Notes: generated from the letters alone by a model not told the origin. A stretch of 64,000 nt of DNA from an uncultured Roseateles sp. (GCF_963422335.1 NZ_OY729424.1:1302001-1366000); one strand, 5' to 3'; shown: positions 23,202-32,304, counted from the stretch's first letter. Made by a program: numbers and translations.

Positions 23202-24376
23202 CCGCGACCCGCAGCCTTCAGCACGCCCGAGCCCGCCAGGCTGAGCAGCACCAGGGGCAGGCCCACGCCGAAGGACCAGCGGATACCGAAGTGCTCGGCG
23301 ACGAAACCGAGCGCGGGCGGGGCCAGCATGAAGGCGACGAAGGCCGTCTGGGCCAGCGCGGCCACGTTGGTGGCCGCTTGCCGGTCGGTACGCTGGGCCG
23401 CGGCCGACATCGCCAGCGGGAACAGCACGCTGGTGCCCACGCCCATCAAGCCGAATCCGATCAGGGCCAGCACCGCACTGGGCGCGAAGAAGACCAGCAC
23501 ATTGCCGCCGGTCAGCACCAGCAGCAGCACCCGTGCCACCACGACCGGGCTGTGCCGCTCGACATGACTATCCGCCAGGTAACGCGTCAGCGCCTGGGCG
23601 AACGCGCCGGTGGCAACAGCCAGAGCTCCCAGATAAGGCGCGGCATTCATCGCGTCGCGCATGTAGATCGCCGACCAATCGATGCCGGCGCCTTCGAGGA
23701 CCAGCGCCGACAGCGACAGCACCACCAGGCCCATGATGCCCGCGGTGGGCCTGGCGAAATGCGGCGTCGGCTCGCCGCTGTTCTCGTGGCTGCGCGCCGG
23801 GGCGGCGTCGAAGCCGCCGAGCAGCAACACCGTCAGCACCGAGGCCAGTGGCACCGTCAGGGCCAGCTGCCATTGCGGGGCCATGCCCAGGCGTGCGCAG
23901 AGCACGCCCAGCAGACCGGCGCCGAAGAAGCCAAAACTCCAGAAGGCGTGGGCCCGGTTCATCAGCCGCCGTCCCTCGGCATGCTCGACGCGGTCGGCCT
24001 CCAGGTTGACGACCACCTCGATCGCGCCGATCAGCAAGCCCGCGGGCAGCAGGGTCAGGAACAGCGACAGCGGCCCCTGTGCATGCGCGGCCACGGCATA
24101 CCAGAACGGCACCAGCGTGGGCACGCAGAGCAGCATGCGGCGGTGACCGATGCGCTCGATCAGCCGGCCGGCGAAACTGAGAGAAATCAGGGTGCCGACC
24201 GCGGCGCCGATCAGGCCCAGGCCCAGCTGGCCTTCGCTCAGCCCCATCAGCCGCTGCAATTCGCCCAGCCTTGGAAAGAATCCGCCGAGGCCAAAGGCGT
24301 AGAGAAAGAAGGCGGCGAAGACGCGCCGGTGAGCGGGCAGGCGCAGGCCGAGGCGGCGGAGTATGGAAGTCGTCAT
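23198..24376 (-). CDS. MFS transporter
   Basis: A 392-residue membrane protein with about 12 helices. The loop 2-3 motif GRLIERIGHRRML is near residue 60 and the second half repeats the pattern. The N-terminus (MTTSILRRLGLRLPAHRRVFAAFFLYAFGLGGFFPRLGELQRLMGLSEGQLGLGLIG) matches YbjJ-like MFS proteins. ATG 24376 is chosen because homology and hydrophobicity start there; the open frame reaches 24619 but the added part is not protein-like. No good ribosome site. Substrate unknown. It lies downstream of a leftward LysR gene with a 56-base gap. Confidence 0.85.
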   Translation of the reverse strand: MTTSILRRLGLRLPAHRRVFAAFFLYAFGLGGFFPRLGELQRLMGLSEGQLGLGLIGAAVGTLISLSFAGRLIERIGHRRMLLCVPTLVPFWYAVAAHAQGPLSLFLTLLPAGLLIGAIEVVVNLEADRVEHAEGRRLMNRAHAFWSFGFFGAGLLGVLCARLGMAPQWQLALTVPLASVLTVLLLGGFDAAPARSHENSGEPTPHFARPTAGIMGLVVLSLSALVLEGAGIDWSAIYMRDAMNAAPYLGALAVATGAFAQALTRYLADSHVERHSPVVVARVLLLVLTGGNVLVFFAPSAVLALIGFGLMGVGTSVLFPLAMSAAAQRTDRQAATNVAALAQTAFVAFMLAPPALGFVAEHFGIRWSFGVGLPLVLLSLAGSGVLKAAGRG

Positions 24377-24432
24377 GGGGGGGCAAGCCACCGGTTTGGG
24401 GCGGAGCGAGGCGATGCTGGATGCTGTGAAAC

Positions 24433-25371
24433 TCAAGCGAGTTTCGCTGTCGCTGACTGCTGGCTGAATGCCAGTGCCAAGAAATCGACGAAGGCCCGCA
24501 CCCGTGCCGCCAGCTGGTGGCGCTGCGGGTAGACGGCGTGGATGTCGGCGTCGGGCGTGAAGCACTGCGGCAGTACCTGCACCAGGCGCCCGTTGCGCAG
24601 ATAGCGAGCAATGTCCCACTCGGCACGCATCAGGATGCCATGGCCGTCGAGCGCCCAGTTGACGGCAATCTCGCCGTCATTGGTGGTCAGGTTGCCGCGG
24701 ATCTTGATGGCCTCGGTGCAGAGGCCCTTGCCGCGGCCGCTGGTCAGGCGCCAGACCCCGTAGGCCTCCTCGCCCTGGCGGATGCCGATGCAGTTGTGCT
24801 TGCCGAGGTCGGTCGGCAGCTTGGGAATGCCATGCTGGGCCAGATAGGCCGGCGCAGCGCAGAGCAGGCGCCGGTTGGGTGCGATATGGCGGGCAATCAC
24901 GCGTGCATCCGGCGGCGCACCGAAGCGTATGCAGACGTCGAACGAGTCCTCGGTCAGCGGTGGCGGATTGACCGACAGCTGCAGCTGCACCTCCACCTCC
25001 GGGTACCGGCGCACGAACTGCGAGATCAGGGGTGCGACGTGGCTGCGGCCGAAGCCCAAGGTCGCGTTGACCCGCAGCAGACCCTTGGGCGTGGCCCTGG
25101 ACACGCCCAGCAACTCTTCCATGTCATTGATCTCGCCCAGGATGCGGCGGGCATGCTCCAGGTACAGCTCGCCCTCGGGCGTCAGGCTCATGCGCCGGGT
25201 CGTGCGGTTGATCAGGGACAGGCCCACGCGCGACTCCATCAGCGCCAGACGCTTGCTGACGGCCGGCGTCGTGATGCCCAGCTCGCGGGCCGCCGCGCTG
25301 AGGCTGCCGGCGCTGGCCAGGGCCGAGAAGAAGCCCAGATCGGCGGGCTGGATGCCGGCAGTCGTGACCAT
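24433..25371 (-). CDS. LysR family transcriptional regulator
   Basis: A 312-residue LTTR of the DsdC/AaeR-like type with N-terminal HTH (LGFFSALASAGSLSAAARELGITTPAVSKRLALMESRVGLSLINRTTRRMSLTPEGELYLEHARRIL) and effector domain. It is divergent from the tartrate/malate-type dehydrogenase and Bug receptor genes, whose activator it probably is. An inverted repeat of T-N11-A type (25374-25396) touches its own start region, and no Shine-Dalgarno is visible there, so autoregulation is likely. The effector is probably a hydroxydicarboxylate (inference from the neighbours). Confidence 0.9.
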   Translation of the reverse strand: MVTTAGIQPADLGFFSALASAGSLSAAARELGITTPAVSKRLALMESRVGLSLINRTTRRMSLTPEGELYLEHARRILGEINDMEELLGVSRATPKGLLRVNATLGFGRSHVAPLISQFVRRYPEVEVQLQLSVNPPPLTEDSFDVCIRFGAPPDARVIARHIAPNRRLLCAAPAYLAQHGIPKLPTDLGKHNCIGIRQGEEAYGVWRLTSGRGKGLCTEAIKIRGNLTTNDGEIAVNWALDGHGILMRAEWDIARYLRNGRLVQVLPQCFTPDADIHAVYPQRHQLAARVRAFVDFLALAFSQQSATAKLA

Positions 25372-25373
25372 TG

Positions 25374-25396
25374 ATTGTTGAATTCAAGTAAACAAT
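25374..25396. promoter_or_regulatory. LTTR box: ATTGTT-N11-AACAAT
   Basis: ATTGTT (25374-25379) and AACAAT (25391-25396) form a perfect inverted repeat with an 11-base spacer, the T-N11-A architecture of LysR binding sites. It lies three bases upstream of the LysR start and about 77 bases before the dehydrogenase ATG, where an LTTR recognition site is expected. Confidence 0.65.
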
Positions 25397-25472
25397 GGAT
25401 TCACTTTAGCGGTGTGCGTGAGGGCTGTCCACTTCCTACAGTGCTGCCACTGAACCCACGACGGAGACATCG

Positions 25473-26552
25473 ATGAAGACCTACGCAATAGCAACCATCC
25501 CGGGCGACGGCATCGGCAAGGAGGTGGTGCCGGCCGGTCAGCAGGTGCTGGAGGCGCTGGCCGCGTCCAGCAGCGGCTTCCGTTTCGAGTTCGAGAACTT
25601 CGGCTGGGGCGGCGACTGGTACCGCGCGCATGGCGAGATGATGCCGGCCAACGGCCTGGACGCATTGCGCAACAAGGACGCCATCCTGTTCGGCTCGGCC
25701 GGCGACCCCGACATCCCCGACCACATCACGCTGTGGGGCCTGCGCCTGAAAATCTGCCAGGGCTTCGACCAGTATGCCAATGTGCGCCCGACCCGCATCC
25801 TGCCCGGCATCGACGGCCCGCTGAAGCGCTGCGGCCCCAAGGACCTGGACTGGGTCATCGTGCGCGAGAACTCGGAGGGCGAGTACGCGGGCGTGGGCGG
25901 CCGCGTGCACCAGGGCCACCCGATCGAGGCTGCCACCGATGTGTCGATGATGACCCGTGCCGGCGTCGAGCGCATCATGCGCTACGCCTTCAAGCTGGCC
26001 CAGTCTCGGCCCCGCAAGCTGCTGACGGTGATCACCAAGAGCAATGCGCAGCGCCATGCGATGGTGATGTGGGACGAGATTGCCGTGCAGATCAGCCAGG
26101 AGTTCCCCGACGTCAGCTGGGGCAAGGAGCTGGTCGATGCGGCCACCGCCCGCATGGTCAACAAGCCGGGCACGCTGGATACCATCGTCGCGACCAATCT
26201 GCACGCCGACATCCTCAGCGATCTGGCCGCCGCCCTGGCCGGCAGCCTCGGCATCGCGCCCACCGGCAATATCGACCCCGAGCGCCGCTACCCCTCGATG
26301 TTCGAGCCCATCCACGGTTCGGCCTTCGACATCATGGGCAAGGGCCTGGCCAATCCGGTCGGCACCTTCTGGTCGGTGGTGATGCTGCTGGAGCACCTGG
26401 GCGAGTTCGAGGCCGCCCAGCGCGTGATGGCCGCCATCGAGCAGGTCACCGCCAACCCGGCCCTGCACACCGGCGATCTGGGCGGCAGCGCCAGGACCGT
26501 TGACGTCACCGCCGCGGTCTGCAGCCTGATCGTCGAGGGAGCCGCATCATGA
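25473..26552 (+). CDS. Tartrate/D-malate dehydrogenase (isopropylmalate dehydrogenase family)
   Basis: A 359-residue beta-decarboxylating dehydrogenase of the TtuC/DmlA group: IATIPGDGIGKEVVPAGQQVLEAL at the N-terminus, VRPTRILPG and IVRENSEGEYAGVGGR in the substrate region, TKSNAQRH (catalytic Lys region), and DAATARMVNKPGTLDTIVATNLHADILSDLAAALAGSLGIAPTGNI for the metal/NAD site. Known members oxidise tartrate, D-malate or related hydroxyacids with NAD and Mn/Mg. CGGAGA precedes the ATG. Its stop overlaps the receptor gene start (ATGA 26549-26552), so uptake and oxidation of the same acid are suggested. D-malate versus tartrate cannot be decided. Confidence 0.9.
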   Translation: MKTYAIATIPGDGIGKEVVPAGQQVLEALAASSSGFRFEFENFGWGGDWYRAHGEMMPANGLDALRNKDAILFGSAGDPDIPDHITLWGLRLKICQGFDQYANVRPTRILPGIDGPLKRCGPKDLDWVIVRENSEGEYAGVGGRVHQGHPIEAATDVSMMTRAGVERIMRYAFKLAQSRPRKLLTVITKSNAQRHAMVMWDEIAVQISQEFPDVSWGKELVDAATARMVNKPGTLDTIVATNLHADILSDLAAALAGSLGIAPTGNIDPERRYPSMFEPIHGSAFDIMGKGLANPVGTFWSVVMLLEHLGEFEAAQRVMAAIEQVTANPALHTGDLGGSARTVDVTAAVCSLIVEGAAS

Positions 26553-27520
26553 GCCGGCGCCTGCTGCTGCAAACCCTGTCCCTGGGCGTCGCCCTGCTGA
26601 TGAGCGGTGGCGCCATGGCGCAGGCCTGGCCCAGCAAGCCCGTCACCCTGGTTGTGCCGTTTCCGGCCGGCGGCACCACCGATGTGCTGGCTCGCGCGCT
26701 GGCCGACAAGCTGGCTCAAAGCCTGGGCCAGGCGGTGATCGTCGAAAGCAAGCCCGGCGCGGGCGCTACCCTGGGCGCCGACTATGTGGCCAAGTCCAGG
26801 CCGGACGGCTACACCCTGCTGGTCGGTGCCGTGCATCACACGATTGCCAGCAGCGTCTACAAGAAGCTGCCCTATGATTTCCAGAAAGACCTGACCCCCA
26901 TCACGACGATTGCCCTGGTGCCCAATGTGCTGGTCGTCAACGCGGCCACGCCGGCCAGGAATGTGGCCGAGCTGGTGGCCCTGCTGAAGGCCAATCCCGG
27001 CAAGATGAACTATGGCTCCAACGGCAATGGCACGGCTCAGCACCTGATAGGCACCCAGTTCCAGAACCTCACGGGCACCGACATCGCCCACATCCCCTAC
27101 AAGGGCAGCGGCCCCTTGGCCACCGATCTGCTGGGCGGCCAGATCACCATGTCCTTCGACACCGTGACGCCGGTGCTGCAGCACATCAAGGGCGGCAAGC
27201 TGCGCGCGCTGGCGGTGACCACGGCCACCCGCTCCTCGGCCCTGCCCGATGTGCCCACACTCGACGAGGCCGGCCTGAAGGGTTTCAATATCGGCACCTG
27301 GTTCGGCGTGCTGGCGCCGGCCGGTGTGCCCAAGGACATCCTGGCCCGCCTCAGCACCGAGATGGTCAAGGTGATCCACTCGGCCGAGTTCCGCAAGCGC
27401 ATGGACGAGATCGGCGCCGAGCCCGTGGGCAACAGCCAGGAGCAGATGGCCCAGCAGATCAAGGGCGAGACCGAGAAGTTCGCCAAACTGGTCAAGGAAG
27501 CGAAGGTGGTGATCGAGTAG
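26549..27520 (+). CDS. Bug family tripartite tricarboxylate transporter substrate-binding protein
   Basis: A 323-residue periplasmic receptor with a signal peptide ending SGGAMAQA and the Bug pattern WPSKPVTLVVPFPAGGTTDVLARALADKLAQSLGQAVIVESKPGAGATLGADYVAKSRPDGYTLL, then NYGSNGNGTAQHLIGTQFQ and PDVPTLDEAGLKGF. It overlaps the dehydrogenase stop by four bases. As is usual for Bug proteins, no TctA/TctB membrane genes are adjacent, so it must share a membrane component or act in sensing. Hydroxydicarboxylate binding is inferred from the neighbour. Its end overlaps the convergent glycosyltransferase by 29 bases. Confidence 0.93.
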   Translation: MSRRLLLQTLSLGVALLMSGGAMAQAWPSKPVTLVVPFPAGGTTDVLARALADKLAQSLGQAVIVESKPGAGATLGADYVAKSRPDGYTLLVGAVHHTIASSVYKKLPYDFQKDLTPITTIALVPNVLVVNAATPARNVAELVALLKANPGKMNYGSNGNGTAQHLIGTQFQNLTGTDIAHIPYKGSGPLATDLLGGQITMSFDTVTPVLQHIKGGKLRALAVTTATRSSALPDVPTLDEAGLKGFNIGTWFGVLAPAGVPKDILARLSTEMVKVIHSAEFRKRMDEIGAEPVGNSQEQMAQQIKGETEKFAKLVKEAKVVIE

Positions 27521-28847
27521 TGTCGGAGGGGGCGGTGAAGCCCAGGGCCTGCTCGACGCTGTCGAGCAACCGGTCCAGCCCCGGGTCGAGGCTCGAACGC
27601 GGCGACCCTGCGGGCGGCCCCTGGCGGTCAGTCTGCGCCAGCTGCTGGGCGATCAGGCGGCCCATGCGGCGGGCGTTGGCCCTCGCTGCCGGCAAGACCG
27701 CACCTGCGCCAAGGCGCTGCACCCGCATGCCGTTGTCGAACTGATCGAAGGCATAGGGCACGATCAGCTGCGGTGTGCCCGCGCGCAACGCCTCGGCCGT
27801 GGTGCCGATGCCGCCGTGATGGACCAGCATTGCCAGCCTGGGCAACAAGATCTCGAAGGGCGCACTGGCCTGCCACAGCACCTCGGGCGGCAGCGGCTGG
27901 GGCACCTGGTCGGCGTAGGGCGTTATGAACAGCCCGCGCCGGCCCAGCGCCCGCAGCACAGGCAGCGCGTCGGCGAAGTAGCGCGCCGCATGTCGGTGGC
28001 CGGTGCCGGGCGTGAAGGCAATCGGTGGGGCCCCGCTGGCCAGGAAGGTTTCGAGCTCCGGGCTCAAGCTTCCGCCTGCCGGGGCGGGTGGCAGCGGAAA
28101 GTGGCCCTCAACAAAGGTCGGCGGCCAATCCGGCTGGCGAGCGGCGTACCAGGCCGGAAACAGGCCCACGGAGGCGTCGCAGGCCGCCTGCATATGTGGC
28201 AGAAAGCTCGTCACCGGCGCCAGGCCGCGGACGGTTCTCGCGGCATTCAGGCCGGGCAGCAGGTCGGGGTCCATCCAGAAGCGGTCGATCGCACGCCACA
28301 GTGCGCTTCGCCATGAGAGCGGCACCCAACGCGGCACCGGCAGCGATCCCATCATCAGCGGGTCATGGACGGTGCGCAGGCCGGCCGGGGCCAGATAGGC
28401 GCCGACGATGCGCAGATCCGGCCGGCTGCCGCGCGCCAGTGCCGCCAGGGGCACCATCAACGGGTGGCTGAGAACCGTGCAGGGCAGGTTGCGAGGCAGG
28501 GCGTCCACCAGATCGTGCACTACCTGCGCGCTGGGCAGCAGGCCACGCCAGACGACGCCGAAGCCCTTGCGCTCGTGCCAGAGGTCCGGCTCGTCCAGCA
28601 CCGCCTGCGACTGCTCGTGCGTGCCAAAGGCCAGGTAGGCCAGGCCGCTCTCCCGGACTCTGGCCTCATGGAAGCGCGGAACGAGCAGCAGGGTGCGCCG
28701 CCCGCGCTGGCGCAGGCCCTGCGCCAGACGGAGAAAGGGATAAAGATCACCCCCTGTGCCGAAGGTGCACAGCACGATCAAGGGCTCGGTCGAAGCTCCT
28801 CCGTCGGCACTCAAAAGTCCGGGAGGAAGGGAGGACAGGCTGATCAC
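27492..28847 (-). CDS. Glycosyltransferase (GT1/MGT-like)
   Basis: A 451-residue GT-B fold enzyme. The N-terminal acceptor domain begins LIVLCTFGTGGDLYPFLRLAQGLRQRGRRTLLLVP; the donor-binding domain carries the GT1 signature MLVHHGGIGTTAEALRAGTPQLIVPYAFDQFDNGMRVQRLGAG. Relatives transfer a sugar from a nucleotide-sugar to a sterol, macrolide or other small molecule. No signal peptide. The listed start is a GTG with a poor ribosome site; a TTG at codon 12 or 25 would trim the N-terminus, so the first about 25 residues are uncertain. The last 45 residues overlap nothing known except the convergent receptor end. Confidence 0.85.
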   Translation of the reverse strand: MISLSSLPPGLLSADGGASTEPLIVLCTFGTGGDLYPFLRLAQGLRQRGRRTLLLVPRFHEARVRESGLAYLAFGTHEQSQAVLDEPDLWHERKGFGVVWRGLLPSAQVVHDLVDALPRNLPCTVLSHPLMVPLAALARGSRPDLRIVGAYLAPAGLRTVHDPLMMGSLPVPRWVPLSWRSALWRAIDRFWMDPDLLPGLNAARTVRGLAPVTSFLPHMQAACDASVGLFPAWYAARQPDWPPTFVEGHFPLPPAPAGGSLSPELETFLASGAPPIAFTPGTGHRHAARYFADALPVLRALGRRGLFITPYADQVPQPLPPEVLWQASAPFEILLPRLAMLVHHGGIGTTAEALRAGTPQLIVPYAFDQFDNGMRVQRLGAGAVLPAARANARRMGRLIAQQLAQTDRQGPPAGSPRSSLDPGLDRLLDSVEQALGFTAPSDTTRSPPSLP

Positions 28848-28899
28848 CTTTTAGCCCGCGCCGACACTGCGCCCGTCCCGCGACTGGGAGGCCAGGCCT

Positions 28900-29619
28900 T
28901 CAGGCCGCCGGCCGCGCCGGAATGCCCAGCCCCCGCTGCACCGCCGGCCGCGCCAGAAAGGCCTGCACCACGCGGGCCAGCTCGGGGAAGTCGGCATAGC
29001 CGACCAGCTCGCCGGCGCCGTAGAAGCCGACCAGGTTGTTGACCCAGGGCAGGGTGGCGATGTCGGCGATCGTGTAGTCGTCGCCCATGATCCACTGGCG
29101 GCCTGTCAGGCGCTGGTTCAGCACAGTCAGCAGGCGGCGTGACTCGGCCACATAGCGGTCGCGGGGGCGCTTGTCCTCGAACTCCTTGCCGGCAAATTTG
29201 TGGAAGAAGCCGAGCTGGCCGAACATCGGACCGATGCCACCCATCTGGAACATCAGCCACTGGAGGGTCTCGTAGCGCAGCGCCGGGTCTGCAGGCAAGA
29301 ACTGACCCGCCTTCTCTGCCAGATAGATCAGTATGGCCCCCGACTCGAACAGCGCCAGCGGCTTGCCGCCCGGGCCTTGCGGGTCGAGGATGGCCGGAAT
29401 CTTGTTGTTCGGGTTCAGCGACAGGAACTCGGGCGTCAGCTGGTCATTGGCGTCGAAGCGCACCAGGTGGGGCTCGTAGGGCAGGCCGGTCTCCTCCAGC
29501 AGGATGGAGACCTTGACGCCGTTGGGCGTGGGCAGCGAGTAGAGCTGGATGCGCTCTGGGTGCCGGGCCGGCCATTTGCGGGTGATGGGGAAGGCGGAGA
29601 GATCGGTCATGGGTGGCAT
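28900..29619 (-). CDS. Glutathione S-transferase family protein (YghU/YfcG-like)
   Basis: A 239-residue GST-fold protein. The N-terminal thioredoxin-like domain contains IQLYSLPTPNGVKVSILLEETGLPYEPHLVRFD, where TPNGxK is typical of the nu-class YfcG/YghU disulfide-bond reductases; LNPNNKIPAILDP and ALFESGAILIYLAEKAG complete the glutathione site. The C-terminal domain includes WLMFQMGGIGPMFGQLGFFHKF, again nu-class. Such proteins reduce disulfides with glutathione. It starts with ATG 29617-29619, with a second ATG three codons later. Cytoplasmic. Confidence 0.9.
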   Translation of the reverse strand: MPPMTDLSAFPITRKWPARHPERIQLYSLPTPNGVKVSILLEETGLPYEPHLVRFDANDQLTPEFLSLNPNNKIPAILDPQGPGGKPLALFESGAILIYLAEKAGQFLPADPALRYETLQWLMFQMGGIGPMFGQLGFFHKFAGKEFEDKRPRDRYVAESRRLLTVLNQRLTGRQWIMGDDYTIADIATLPWVNNLVGFYGAGELVGYADFPELARVVQAFLARPAVQRGLGIPARPAA

Positions 29620-29687
29620 CTTGGGCGGTAAGGGTATCGGGCCGATTGTGTTGGACCCGGCAAGACCCTGTGCACCCGGGGGCTTGT

Positions 29688-31481
29688 TCAGCGTTGGCGC
29701 AGCGCGCGCAGGCGGTCTTCGATCTCACGCTGCAAGGCCTGGCCCTGGCTGGGCGGAGGCGGTGGCACGAGCGGACGCAGCGCCAGCGGCACCCAGGGGT
29801 CGCGCATGGAAGTCTGCACCGCCTCGGGCGGGGGCAGGGCGGCTGCGCCGGTGGCAGCCAGCGCTTCTTGCGCGGACTGGGTGCGCATCGTCGGCGCCTT
29901 GGCCGCCGCCTGTGCCGCCGTCAAGGTGCCGCGATAGAACGCAGCCAGATCGGCCTTGGCCGCCACGCGCGACCCGTCATCCAGATAGGTCATGTGGCCG
30001 CCGGCATAGTTGCGCACCAGCACGCGGCCGGGCAGGTTCAGTCGTGCCAGGTCTTGCTCGGTCTGGTAGAAAGGCGTGGCCAGGTCGTGATAGCCGTTCA
30101 GCGCCAGCACGCGCAGCCGCGGGTTCAGGGTCAGCGCGGCGCCCAGGTCGGGGATGGTGTCGGGCAGGTTCTTGCCGGCATGGCGGAAGTCCCAGCTCTC
30201 GATCGCATTGCTGAGCAGCACATAGGTCGAAGCATTGCTGTAGTGCAGGGTGTCGCGCAGATAGCCGGCGATGGCGCTCGAGAACGAGGCGCTGATGACG
30301 GTGCTGGACGGGTCGCCCTCGCTGGCCAGCGCGCTGCCCACCGGCGCCGACACGCGGGCGTCATAGCGGCCCAGCAGGGTGCCGGGCAGCAGCTGGCTGC
30401 GATAGCGGTCGGGCTGCAGATTGAAGCTGCTCTGCCATTGCGCCAGCGCCAGGCCGGTGTAGTCGCTCAGCAGCGGCGGCAGCTCGGCGGGCACTGCGGC
30501 ACCCTGCAGCGTGGCTACCACGGCGGGGGCGTAGCGGGTGGCGGCAAAGTCACGCATCTGCGTCATGTACAGGCCCAGATCGGTGGGCAGGGGGCGGGCC
30601 AGCTGGTAGTACTGACCGATGGCGGCGTAGCTGGGCAGATAGCCGCCGCAGCTGAGGCTGGTTTCGCCGGTGATGCTGCAATTGCTGTTGTAGTTCATCG
30701 CCGGGGCCTGCAGCACCAGGCCGGTCAGCGACACGCCGGCACTCTCGAGCAGCGAGGCCAGCAGGGCCGTGCGCGGCCCGCCATAGGATTCGCCGAACAG
30801 GTATTTGGGCGAGGCCTGGCGCTCGTTGACGGCGATATAGCGTTGCACAAAGTCGCGGAACACCGCCGCATCGGCATCGACGCTCCAGAAGCTCTGGTTG
30901 GTGAACGGTGCGATGGCTTGCGACAGGCCGCTGCCGACGGCGTTGACGAAGACAAGATCGCTTGTGTCGAGCAGGCTCTCGGCGTTGTCCACCAGGGCGA
31001 AGGGCCGCGGCAGCGCGGTCGACGGCATGCCGGTGGCCAGGCGCTTGGGGCCGTAGGAGCCCAGATGCAGCCAGACGCTGGCCGAGCCCGGGCCGCCGTT
31101 GTAGAAGAAGGTGATCGGCCGGTTGGCGGCCGTCTGGTTGCTGGCCGTGTAGGCGACGTAGAAGAGCGAGGCCTGGTCCTGGCCGGTGCCGTTCGCCTTG
31201 GCGGTCAGGTGACCGGCCTTGGCGGTGTAGGCGATGGCCGTGCCATTCAGGCTGATGCTGTGCGTGGTAGTGGCTGCGGCCTCGACGGCCGTGGACTGCG
31301 AGGCGCCTGCTGCGGACGAGTAGCTGGTCGGGTCGGTCAGGGCACCCGGCACGGTGGGCGTGGGCACATCGGGCGGCGGAGTCGCCTCGCTGCCACCGCC
31401 GCCACCGCCACAGGCGCTCAGTCCCAGCAGCAGGGCCAGCGCGACAAGTCTGGCCCAGCGATGTTCAGATGCAGCGTCCAC
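29688..31481 (-). CDS. S10 family serine carboxypeptidase-like lipoprotein
   Basis: A 597-residue lipoprotein. The signal LVALALLLGLSAC has a lipobox (LSAC) and is followed by six Gly and a Pro/Thr linker. The hydrolase domain shows FFYNGGPGSASVWLHLG (oxyanion loop), Ser232 in GESYGG, Asp in NGYHD and His in AGGHM, the S10 triad. A Pro-rich tail (RPLVPPPPPSQGQ) ends the protein. It would trim peptides or related amides from the C-terminus at the cell envelope. Start GTG 31481 is chosen because GGAGG at 31488-31492 lies six bases ahead; it begins inside the end of the upstream SDR gene (17-base overlap), indicating coupling. Confidence 0.88.
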   Translation of the reverse strand: MDAASEHRWARLVALALLLGLSACGGGGGGSEATPPPDVPTPTVPGALTDPTSYSSAAGASQSTAVEAAATTTHSISLNGTAIAYTAKAGHLTAKANGTGQDQASLFYVAYTASNQTAANRPITFFYNGGPGSASVWLHLGSYGPKRLATGMPSTALPRPFALVDNAESLLDTSDLVFVNAVGSGLSQAIAPFTNQSFWSVDADAAVFRDFVQRYIAVNERQASPKYLFGESYGGPRTALLASLLESAGVSLTGLVLQAPAMNYNSNCSITGETSLSCGGYLPSYAAIGQYYQLARPLPTDLGLYMTQMRDFAATRYAPAVVATLQGAAVPAELPPLLSDYTGLALAQWQSSFNLQPDRYRSQLLPGTLLGRYDARVSAPVGSALASEGDPSSTVISASFSSAIAGYLRDTLHYSNASTYVLLSNAIESWDFRHAGKNLPDTIPDLGAALTLNPRLRVLALNGYHDLATPFYQTEQDLARLNLPGRVLVRNYAGGHMTYLDDGSRVAAKADLAAFYRGTLTAAQAAAKAPTMRTQSAQEALAATGAAALPPPEAVQTSMRDPWVPLALRPLVPPPPPSQGQALQREIEDRLRALRQR

Positions 31482-32211
31482 CGTCCACCTCCATGCACAC
31501 ACCGGTGATCATGCTGGCCTCGTCGCTGCACAGAAAGCAGGCGGCGTTGCCCAGATCCTCGGGGGTTGAGAAACGCCCCAGCGGAATGCTGGCCAGGAAG
31601 CGCGCTCTGACCTCTGGCGTGTCCTCGCCCATGAAGGTCTTCAGCATCGGCGTCTCGCCTGCCACCGGGTTCAGTGCCACCACGCGTATGCCGAAGGGCG
31701 CCAGCTCCACCGCCATCGAGCGGGTGGCGGTGATGACAAAGCCCTTGCTGGCGTTGTACCAGGTCAGGTTGGGCCTGGGGCTGACGCCGGCGGTGCTGGC
31801 CATATTCAATATCACGCCGTGCTTCAAGGTCTTGAAACGCGGCACGGCCTCGCGTGCGGCCAGATAGATGGCCTTCATATTGACGGAGACGATGCGGTCG
31901 AACTCGGCCTCGGCCAACTCTTCCAGCGGCTGGGGCAGGTGGCCGACGCCGGCGTTGTTGACCAGGATGTCCAGGCCGCCGAAGTGCTCGACGGTGGCAT
32001 CCATCATGATCTTGACATCGGCGGCGTTGCTGACATCGACCCGCAGCGCACGCACCGCCGGGCCCAGCAGCGCGGCCAGATGCAGGCCGGCGGCCAGATC
32101 ACGATCGGCGATCAGCACGCGGGCGCCCTCGGCGACGAATTTGCGCACAATGCCTTCGCCAAAACCCGATGCACCGCCGGTGACGATGGCGACCTTGTCC
32201 TTCAGCCTCAT
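31465..32211 (-). CDS. SDR family oxidoreductase
   Basis: A 248-residue short-chain dehydrogenase: MRLKDKVAIVTGGASGFGEGIVRKF (cofactor loop), LIADRD (acidic, NAD-preferring), NNAGVG, catalytic Ser in NMASTAG, and YNASK. It ends MITGVCMEVDGGRCI. ATG 32211 follows GAGGAG at good spacing; an in-frame upstream stretch is hydrophobic but not family-like. It is divergent from a GntR regulator over 149 bases and coupled to the S10 peptidase downstream. Function of the pairing is unclear. Confidence 0.9.
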   Translation of the reverse strand: MRLKDKVAIVTGGASGFGEGIVRKFVAEGARVLIADRDLAAGLHLAALLGPAVRALRVDVSNAADVKIMMDATVEHFGGLDILVNNAGVGHLPQPLEELAEAEFDRIVSVNMKAIYLAAREAVPRFKTLKHGVILNMASTAGVSPRPNLTWYNASKGFVITATRSMAVELAPFGIRVVALNPVAGETPMLKTFMGEDTPEVRARFLASIPLGRFSTPEDLGNAACFLCSDEASMITGVCMEVDGGRCI

Positions 32212-32304
32212 GGCAGTCTCCTCTGGGCCCGCAGCCCCTATCGTTAGCAGAAAAAGCACTATGGCGCTGGCCGCCAGCGGCACTATCATGCACCGAGGCG
32301 GGCT

